Positions 58,823 to 64,000 of a stretch of 64,000 bases of DNA are shown piece after piece. The stretch comes from Vreelandella nigrificans (lineage in GTDB: Bacteria > Pseudomonadota > Gammaproteobacteria > Pseudomonadales > Halomonadaceae): positions 57,739 to 121,738 of the forward strand of contig NZ_NWUX01000014.1 in NCBI RefSeq assembly GCF_002374315.1. The letters are read 5' to 3'. The notes under the pieces were generated by a model that did not search any database, had not been told where the DNA came from, and saw only the letters and a list, made by a program, of their open reading frames with translations. The position numbers and the translations under genes were made by a program. Every line of letters starts with the position of its first letter. Position 1 is the first letter of the stretch.

Positions 58823-59296
58823 GTCACCATGCTCCGAGAACTCAACGATGGCCTCAATTTCCACAGCAAACCCCTTAGGCAATGAGCCAACACCAATGGC
58901 GGAACGGGCATGCTCACCACGCTCGCCAAGAACTGCGACAAGCAGTTCAGAACAACCGTTGATGACTTCCGTGTGAGAAGTGAAGTTTGGGTCGGCATTC
59001 ACCATGCCAAAAACCTTGACGACACGCTGCACCCGTTCGAAGCTTCCAAGCGCCTCTTTGATGAGTGCCAGAAGGTACAGGCCGACCTCTTGAGCATAGA
59101 GCCGGCCCTGCTCGACAGAAACTTCCGCCCCTACTTTTGGGACGGTGCCTCCCTCTTCGCGCAAGGGGGCCCCCTTGCCGGACAGATAGAGCATGCTCGC
59201 CGAGATGACGTAGGGGCGAAAGTTACCCCTTGGCTTGGTAACTACGGGTAGCTCTAGACCTAGCGAGCGAAGACGTTCTTCCACAGTTGGTTGCAT
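58817..59296 (-). CDS. RidA (YjgF/YER057c/UK114) family protein
   Basis: The 159 residues belong to the longer RidA subgroup: VVTKPRGNFRPYVISASMLYLSG, QEVGLYLLALIKEALGSFERV in outline and HARSAIGVGSLPKGFAVEIEAI near the end, with the Arg that in RidA binds the carboxylate of imine intermediates. Family members hydrolyse reactive enamines and imines. Cassette gene; its TAA is in the attC core at 58816. Confidence 0.88.
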   Translation of the reverse strand: MQPTVEERLRSLGLELPVVTKPRGNFRPYVISASMLYLSGKGAPLREEGGTVPKVGAEVSVEQGRLYAQEVGLYLLALIKEALGSFERVQRVVKVFGMVNADPNFTSHTEVINGCSELLVAVLGERGEHARSAIGVGSLPKGFAVEIEAIVEFSEHGDA

Positions 59297-59334
59297 TGTC
59301 AGTTCCCTATATGCGCTGTTTGCGACTCCGTGAC

Positions 59335-59341
59335 GTCTAAC
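59335..59341 (-). repeat. attC core interrupted by an IS
   Basis: GTCTAAC directly followed by the IS end. The right side of the IS resumes with AACGCTCG (60091-60098), so the original site read CTAACGCTCG, with AAC duplicated on insertion. Confidence 0.6.
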
Positions 59342-60090
59342 GAGGCTGTAGAAAAACCCGATTTTAAGCCATCTCCAGAGCCTGTCATCCTAGTTTATTT
59401 ACCCAGCCAGCAATCTAGCTGGGGAGTATTAATATCGGCCTTTAATCACTAAAGTACGCGCTTTATGCCAGTTAAGAGGGCTGTTTTGCTCTTATGAAGC
59501 GATATACCCCACTCCTCGCCCTTCAAGACGCGGCCCAAACGACCATAATTCACTAACTACTCAATATTGTGTATCAGACAATAGAGTTGCCACTGGCCCT
59601 GCACCTTTTTCTTATCCCGTAGCCTGGATCGGCTCAGTGGTTTTGTCGTACCAATATTGCCGAATACCGGCTCCACTACCGGCATGCGATGGTTGTAGAT
59701 CTGCTTTCCTTGAGAGCTGAACGGTATCGCAGGAAAGGGCTTTGAAAATAATATTGGTCTCGCAGCTCCACTGCATCTCGCGACTGGAGGTGATGCCTTT
59801 TGAGTAAGCGAACAGGATAATCTTAAGCAGGATAGCCGGATCATAGGCCAGCCGTCCGGTCGCGTCGTTGCGGTACTGGGGATGGAAAACGGACAAGTCG
59901 AGCTTGTGCTCGATCAGGTAGTGCACAGCGTGTTCAAAGGTGCTTGGCTGGAGCTGATCTTGGTAGTTGATCACCACCATGGCGTTCAGATCGTAGTTAT
60001 AAGCCTTGAAGCGCGGCATGCTGACCACTCCTCGTCTGTTTTCTCGATCCTACCAAGACTTAGGTGTCAGAGGGGTTTTTATACAGGCTC
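59342..60090 (-). mobile_element. IS1182-family element, internally deleted
   Basis: About 749 bases bounded by terminal inverted repeats: GAGGCTGTAGAAAAACCC at the left and GGGTTTTTATACAGGCTC at the right, with 3-base AAC on both sides. It contains a transposase gene with its middle removed. A full IS1182-type element is roughly twice as long. It is not mobile by itself. Confidence 0.85.
59557..60019 (-). pseudogene. IS1182-family transposase, internally deleted
   Basis: From 60019 leftward the frame reads MPRFKAYNYDLNAMVVINYQ and LDLSVFHPQYRNDATGRLAYD in outline, the DUF772 N-terminal domain, up to FKALSCDTV. It then jumps in another frame to the C-terminal end (RMPVVEPVFGNIG, KKKVQGQWQLYCLIHNIE). 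The DDE core with its catalytic residues is gone, so the protein is inactive. Confidence 0.85.
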
Positions 60091-60249
60091 AACGCTCGAA
60101 ACAGCGTCGTATCTATGATCTATGCGTCCGTCTGCTTTCGTGGCAATGAGAATTGCCACGATTATGCCGATGATCTGTGCATTGGCTATAAGCCATGTAA
60201 CGAAATTCCCAAACATTTCCATAGAGCTATCTATTGCATCCAAACGTGA

Positions 60250-60309
60250 AGGGTAACCGGTGCTGGGCGGCTTTATTGCGCAGCGTTCGTGTTGACCTCA
60301 AGGTTAGGC
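60250..60309 (-). repeat. Possible attC site (or the right half of the interrupted one)
   Basis: GGGTAAC (60250-60256) to GTTAGGC (60303-60309). The right core is clear. The left end may instead be the interrupted site at 59335/60091, which would make an attC of about 220 bases without the IS, longer than usual. Confidence 0.4.
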
Positions 60310-60344
60310 GGCATTGCAATAGGACAAGGTCAATGCCCGCATGG

Positions 60345-61061
60345 CTAGGCATCACTCCACACTTCCCGAGTTTCGTGAGCATTAAGTATTCCTGCCGCAG
60401 TGATACCGGACGGTATCGAACACTTAAAGAATGGTGAAAAATTCTTCTCAATACATGCCGGAAGTTGTGAGTTCTTATCTGCTAGTAAATAGTTTTCTGT
60501 AAATGTGATCCGGGATGTGCGTGCAATTCCATGTGGTTCAACGCTGCCTAATGTGAGGCCCTTGTGGCGATTCCTATGGTCTAAGTGAAACCAATAGATT
60601 TGGAAAAAATTTTCTCCAAAAATATTTCTGAACTGGAACAACAAAAGATATTGGTCGGCCATCTTCGGAAACCCGGGCCGCACGGAAACTTGTTTGCCAG
60701 CGGGTACAACCGGAAAACCAAAATTGTCATACACAGAATAGAAGCCATCGAAGGTATTGACGATTCTCTTCCGTTCGGGCCAGCCCTCGCCTACGAATTC
60801 GTTTAGGAATGACATTACGTCCTGATCGTCTTCGTGATAATGAGCAAGAACCAGTGCTCCAATGTCGAGGGCGGGTACGTTTCCCCGATTGATCACCGAA
60901 AGCCTGGCCTCGCTGCCATCCACTTTGACTTCGCAATACAGCTGAGGGTAGGAGCCAAGTTCATTATTTCTTCTATTCTCCTTCAATATCCTGAACGTCA
61001 AAACCACGTAGACCGCAGTCAGTATTGATAAGACGATATTTGAAATTGACGCTGTATCCAT
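60345..61061 (-). CDS. Single-pass membrane protein, unknown function
   Basis: No family recognised. The 238 residues from MDTASISNIV have one N-terminal helix (VLSILTAVYVVLTFRIL) followed by a soluble domain. The domain pattern (YPQLYCEVKVDGSEARLSVINRGNVPALDIG) resembles the beta-sandwich seen in many cassette and defence-associated one-helix proteins. The end has an unusual Cys/Pro stretch (FFKCSIPSG). A GTG at 61073 is an alternative start. Cassette gene between two attC sites. Confidence 0.6.
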   Translation of the reverse strand: MDTASISNIVLSILTAVYVVLTFRILKENRRNNELGSYPQLYCEVKVDGSEARLSVINRGNVPALDIGALVLAHYHEDDQDVMSFLNEFVGEGWPERKRIVNTFDGFYSVYDNFGFPVVPAGKQVSVRPGFPKMADQYLLLFQFRNIFGENFFQIYWFHLDHRNRHKGLTLGSVEPHGIARTSRITFTENYLLADKNSQLPACIEKNFSPFFKCSIPSGITAAGILNAHETREVWSDA

Positions 61062-61113
61062 GGCAATTTTCACTATTGCAAAAGGTTCAACTTGTGGGAA
61101 ACGTTGCTTTGGC

Positions 61114-61224
61114 GCCTAACGCCTTTGTAACCGGACCGAATTGCGGAGCAGTTTTTTGTGTTATAAGCGCAGCGAACACAAAAACCGCGCAGTAATTTGG
61201 TTCCGGTTGACAAATTTGTTAGGC
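61114..61224 (-). repeat. attC site, large
   Basis: GCCTAAC (61114-61120) to GTTAGGC (61218-61224), 111 bases. Inner arms pair well: TTTGTAACCGGACCGAATT with AATTTGGTTCCGGTTGACAAA, and GTTTTTTGTGTT with AACACAAAAAC, around a TATAAGCGCAGCG loop. It supplies the methyltransferase stop. Confidence 0.93.
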
Positions 61225-61821
61225 AATTTTTTGCGCCACTATGTACGTGTGCAACTCTGGATACTGGTCAAACTCTAAGTGCTTGATGGTGCATCCATTA
61301 TCGAGAAATACCTGTATAAAGCCATTTATTCCTAGGGATGAGTAATACATCATTGGCCCCATAGTATCGTCAGAATGATTTCCCGGCCCGTTAACCCCAC
61401 CAAACGAAAATATCATAATACCATCGGGGTTTAACGCCCTTGCCAGCTTTGATATCACACTAACTTGCTCATCCAATGGAATGTGCCAAATACTGTCCCA
61501 GGCACTTATGAAGTCATATTTTTCTGATAGCAGATAGGAGCAAATATCTTCGTGATAAAAATTCCATTCTGGATTGCGGCTTCGAGCTAGCGCAATCATT
61601 TTTTCTGACACATCTAAACCTTCAGGCTTAAATCCCTCTTTGGCCAGTAAATCCATTATTCTCCCGGTTCGGCCACAACCGACATCGAGAGCCTTCCCTC
61701 TCGACTTTACAAAGGATATTGCTCTTTGGTGCTGATCGATACCGTTTTTCATATTGAACCGATCGTCAGACCAGCGACCTGTGATTGTGTCGTAGTTTTT
61801 TCCCGTTTCTTCAGGGTTCAT
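61219..61821 (-). CDS. Class I SAM-dependent methyltransferase
   Basis: The 200 residues from MNPEETGKNYD carry the SAM-binding motif I ALDVGCGRTGRIMDLL, motif II-like GLDVSEKMIALAR and motif III DFISAWDSIWHIP. Substrate unknown. Codon use is AT-rich, unlike the core genes. The start lies 16 bases from the core of the upstream attC, and the TAA is in the downstream attC core. Confidence 0.88.
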   Translation of the reverse strand: MNPEETGKNYDTITGRWSDDRFNMKNGIDQHQRAISFVKSRGKALDVGCGRTGRIMDLLAKEGFKPEGLDVSEKMIALARSRNPEWNFYHEDICSYLLSEKYDFISAWDSIWHIPLDEQVSVISKLARALNPDGIMIFSFGGVNGPGNHSDDTMGPMMYYSSLGINGFIQVFLDNGCTIKHLEFDQYPELHTYIVAQKIA

Positions 61822-61830
61822 AACGTATTT

Positions 61831-61914
61831 GCCTAACGCCGCAAGCATGCGCGGCTTTGTAGTGGAGGCGGAGCCGCAACGAAAAAGCCGTCGCCATGAC
61901 TTGCATTGTTAACC
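61831..61914 (-). repeat. attC site
   Basis: GCCTAAC (61831-61837) to GTTAACC (61908-61914), 84 bases. The centre TTGTAGTGGAGGCGGAGCCG and AACGAAAAAGCCG is nearly the same as in the site at 62433. Confidence 0.92.
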
Positions 61915-62415
61915 CTGGGCAGAGAATGCTTCATGGTACGCTACCCCGCCTTGCGGAAATTTCCCGTCAAAGGATAAAGCCTGAAAGTATTCTGCGGGTA
62001 CGCCGGGATATACCAGGCCATCAACGACCTTGAAACCGAAGCGACCATAGTAACCAGGATCTCCAAGTACAACGCAGCCGGTCGCCCCCATTGACTTGAG
62101 AGCGGCAAGGGAACTTCGCATTAGCTTTGAGCCCACGCCCTGACCTTGTAGCTCAGGTAGAACAGAAATTGGCCCAAGTCCGAACCAACCAGCTGCACCA
62201 TTGGAAATGGTGACCGGAGAGATTGCAACATGGCCAATAATTTCTCTATTTGCCACGGCAACCTGAGAGATGGTTAATACTCCTGAATTTCGAAGGGCTT
62301 CAACAATAAACTGCTCTGTATGCTCTGTATGTGGAACATTCAAAAATGCCTGTTCGGTTACTCGGTTTATTTGCGCGGGATCTCCAGCGCTTTCTTCACG
62401 TATCTGAATATCCAA
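61909..62415 (-). CDS. GNAT acetyltransferase, YhbS-like
   Basis: The 168 residues follow the YhbS pattern: IQIREESAGDPAQINRV, the acetyl-CoA site PELQGQGVGSKLMRSSL and the late GDPGYYGRFGFKVV. The frame runs open to 62481, but that part is the attC at 62433-62516. I start at the TTG 62415, which has AGAGG 7 bases upstream. The TAA stop is in the attC core at 61908. Confidence 0.83.
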   Translation of the reverse strand: MDIQIREESAGDPAQINRVTEQAFLNVPHTEHTEQFIVEALRNSGVLTISQVAVANREIIGHVAISPVTISNGAAGWFGLGPISVLPELQGQGVGSKLMRSSLAALKSMGATGCVVLGDPGYYGRFGFKVVDGLVYPGVPAEYFQALSFDGKFPQGGVAYHEAFSAQG

Positions 62416-62432
62416 GTCTCGACCTCTCGGAG

Positions 62433-62516
62433 GGTTAACGCCCGCAGCACGCGCAGCTTTGTTGTGGAGGCGAAGCCGCAACGAAAAAGCTGTCGCCGTG
62501 CCTGCGTTTGTTAGCC
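62433..62516 (-). repeat. attC site
   Basis: GGTTAAC (62433-62439) to GTTAGCC (62510-62516), 84 bases, similar over most of its length to 61831-61914. Confidence 0.92.
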
Positions 62517-62547
62517 CTATGGATAGTTTTCAGACCCAACGGTTCCA

Positions 62548-62910
62548 TCAGCTGGCGCTCGAAATGTCCTGGACAAAAGCTATCTTATTTCCGTCGGGAT
62601 CAATAACTTCGATCATTTTAATGATGCCCGGATACTCTACCACCTCGCCGTGCGGCACGTTTGCCTCGGCGCACGTTCTGCATTGAGCCTCGATGTCGTT
62701 TACACCGACTATGACTGTTGAAGTTCCTGCTCTCTCGGAATCAGCGGTTACCTGAAGCCAGGCGCTATCGGCAAGTTGCCACTCCGCTACACCTTCCACT
62801 GGGATCATATCCGCATTCCGGCCGAACAGATTGGCATACCACCTGACTGCGTCGTCTTGCTTTCTGACCGATAGAACTGCAAACACGCTATTTATGTTTG
62901 AACTGGACAT
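62548..62910 (-). CDS. VOC (glyoxalase/bleomycin-resistance-fold) protein
   Basis: The 120 residues hold two beta-alpha-beta-beta-beta units: VFAVLSVRKQDDAVRWYANLF, then VIVGVNDIEAQCRTCAEA and MIEVIDPDGNKIAFVQ. Members are metal-dependent lyases, dioxygenases or drug-binding proteins; the ligand is unknown. Cassette gene, with the stop 31 bases right of the attC core. Confidence 0.85.
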   Translation of the reverse strand: MSSSNINSVFAVLSVRKQDDAVRWYANLFGRNADMIPVEGVAEWQLADSAWLQVTADSERAGTSTVIVGVNDIEAQCRTCAEANVPHGEVVEYPGIIKMIEVIDPDGNKIAFVQDISSAS

Positions 62911-62944
62911 ACACTCTCCGTTTGCACTTGATTCAGGGCCAGCG

Positions 62945-63069
62945 GGCTAACGCCCAATTAAGTAGCCCGAAACGCGACTACCAACTTTCCGCACAACGCC
63001 GTAAACACTAAACCCAACGCAAAACGAAAATGCCACGCGTTGAGGGTCTGCTTGAATTGTTTGTTAGCC
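62945..63069 (-). repeat. attC site
   Basis: GGCTAAC (62945-62951) to GTTAGCC (63063-63069), exact inverted cores, 125 bases, with CAATTAAG and CTTGAATTG as inner arms. Confidence 0.93.
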
Positions 63070-63843
63070 CTTTTTTCCCAGCAAATCAATTAGTAAACTG
63101 GAAAACTTTTCTGGATTTTCTTGAGGTAACATGTGGGATTCATTTTCAATAACCACCAATTTTGAGTGTCTTGAAGCTCGTGCATCACTCTGTGTGGCCA
63201 GCTTAAATAAGTCTCGTGTTTTATCGCCATACCCAAATATCAAAGACAGATCGATATTCGATAGACTTTGGGCATCAATCGATGGATGTTCTTGCTGATT
63301 CAGTTGCAAAGACAATGTATAAGCTTGCTTTAACTGTAAACTCTTCACCTCAGTTGGTTGCTTATCGAAGTAACCCTGACAATTCCCAGAACCGTCAATC
63401 AATGATTCAACAGCTAAACTCAAATTCCCCTGATGCACATGATTAAAAACAGGCTCAAACATTGATTCTGCATCCGCAACCCAAGTTTTCATTTCATCTT
63501 CTTGAACACTGCCGGGATACCCTAGCTCATACAAAAATACCTTAGACAATGGCAATTGAGACGTTGCTATCATGTTCAATACAACATCTGCACCATAAGA
63601 CCAGCCCACAACATTCACTGGCTTATCTGAAACCAATTTTTTCACAAACTCACATAGTTCTTGAGCATGTGAATTTAGACCAAAACTTAAGCTATCATCA
63701 TTATCAAAATGACTTAAAGTCACTGAAACGACATCAAAATACTGAGCCAAGGAATCTATATGAGGGAGCCACATAGAACCATCTGTTAATGCTCCATGAA
63801 CCAAGACTAAATATTCACCACTACCTTTTTGAAAATATTCCAC
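63064..63843 (-). CDS. Alpha/beta hydrolase
   Basis: The 259 residues have the fold's oxyanion HGALTDGSMW, the nucleophile elbow GWSYGAD (Ser at about residue 82) and a late catalytic His in ENESHMLPQENPEKF. Substrate unknown. The start is a GTG at 63843, with AGGAA 7 bases upstream. It is AT-rich; its TAA lies in the attC core. First complete cassette from the right edge. Confidence 0.88.
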   Translation of the reverse strand: MEYFQKGSGEYLVLVHGALTDGSMWLPHIDSLAQYFDVVSVTLSHFDNDDSLSFGLNSHAQELCEFVKKLVSDKPVNVVGWSYGADVVLNMIATSQLPLSKVFLYELGYPGSVQEDEMKTWVADAESMFEPVFNHVHQGNLSLAVESLIDGSGNCQGYFDKQPTEVKSLQLKQAYTLSLQLNQQEHPSIDAQSLSNIDLSLIFGYGDKTRDLFKLATQSDARASRHSKLVVIENESHMLPQENPEKFSSLLIDLLGKKG

Positions 63844-63860
63844 ATGATATTCCTATTAAG

Positions 63861-63966
63861 GGCCAACGCCGCGCTCTGCGGAAAATTTGGAGCGCAGCGT
63901 AAAATTTTTCCGACAGCAGCGCTTTGATACTCATTGAGCCTTCTCCCCCAGCTCAGCCTGTTTGGC
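63861..63966 (-). repeat. attC-like site at the right edge
   Basis: GGCCAAC (63861-63867) begins an imperfect palindrome (CTGCGGAAAATTT with AAATTTTTCCGACAG). The right core is uncertain: GTTTGGC at 63960-63966 is the best candidate. A nearly perfect hairpin CAGCTCAGCC/GGCTAAGCTG also lies near 63950-63974, and a further core-like ACCTAAC at 63987-63993. Confidence 0.55.
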
Positions 63967-64000
63967 TAAGCTGAAAAGGCGACCAAACCTAACAGGAGAA

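Overview
The window reads as chromosomal DNA of a moderately GC-rich gammaproteobacterium, most likely Halomonas or a close relative. The basis is gene order of the Pseudomonas/Halomonas type (perM-like, hda, purMN; leuCDB, asd, fimV, truA, trpF, trpBA, accD, folC, SPOR, cvpA, purF, metZ), an acidic proteome, a phasin gene and the absence of any plasmid or phage backbone. I saw no tRNA, rRNA or CRISPR array. The genus is an inference; no marker gene was compared.

Region 1 (about 0.1-37.9 kb) is core chromosome. It holds fumC, a phasin, hda with a PerM-type permease, purMN, dcd with an Mrp-type Fe-S carrier ATPase, a membrane-anchored coiled-coil protein, a diguanylate cyclase, phhB with an aromatic aminotransferase, two transporters, and a YceI/cytochrome b561 pair. 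The long minus-strand series from leuC to metZ follows, covering leucine, aspartate-family, tryptophan, fatty-acid, folate and purine steps. A LysR regulator diverges from leuC. Next come an overlapping FIST-sensor/GGDEF pair, an OmpA-family protein and an OsmC protein.

Region 2 (about 38.5-47.6 kb) is visibly richer in GC than both flanks and looks acquired. It is a sigma54-type operon for cyanate or a compound that yields cyanate. From its promoter the order is: OsmC-like protein, acyl-CoA-dehydrogenase-like flavoprotein, rubredoxin/FAD reductase fusion, an NrtA/CmpA-type ABC transporter (binding protein, permease, ATPase), then cyanase. A NifA-like sigma54 activator gene lies downstream. 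A -24/-12 promoter with exact spacing and an upstream inverted-repeat cluster precede the first gene. The transporter, cyanase and activator resemble known cyn clusters; the three redox genes at the front are the unusual part.

Region 3 (about 47.6-50.4 kb) is a short accessory stretch with an ACT-domain protein, a bacterial SH3 protein and a secreted erythromycin-esterase-family protein.

Region 4 (about 50.4-64.0 kb) is largely a chromosomal integron cassette array. Its genes are almost all on the minus strand and are small and unrelated: GNAT acetyltransferases, a methyltransferase, VOC, RidA, NADAR, an alpha/beta hydrolase, a P-loop kinase-like protein and others. They are separated by imperfectly palindromic attC sites with CTAAC...GTTAG cores. 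In seven genes the TAA stop lies inside the core GTTAGGC-type sequence. By the orientation of the cassettes, the integrase and attI should lie to the right, beyond base 64000. The array also carries three relics of one IS1182-type element; all three have an end that directly follows AAC, and one sits exactly at an attC core. Two of the relics have become the apparent N-terminal coding sequence of neighbouring genes.
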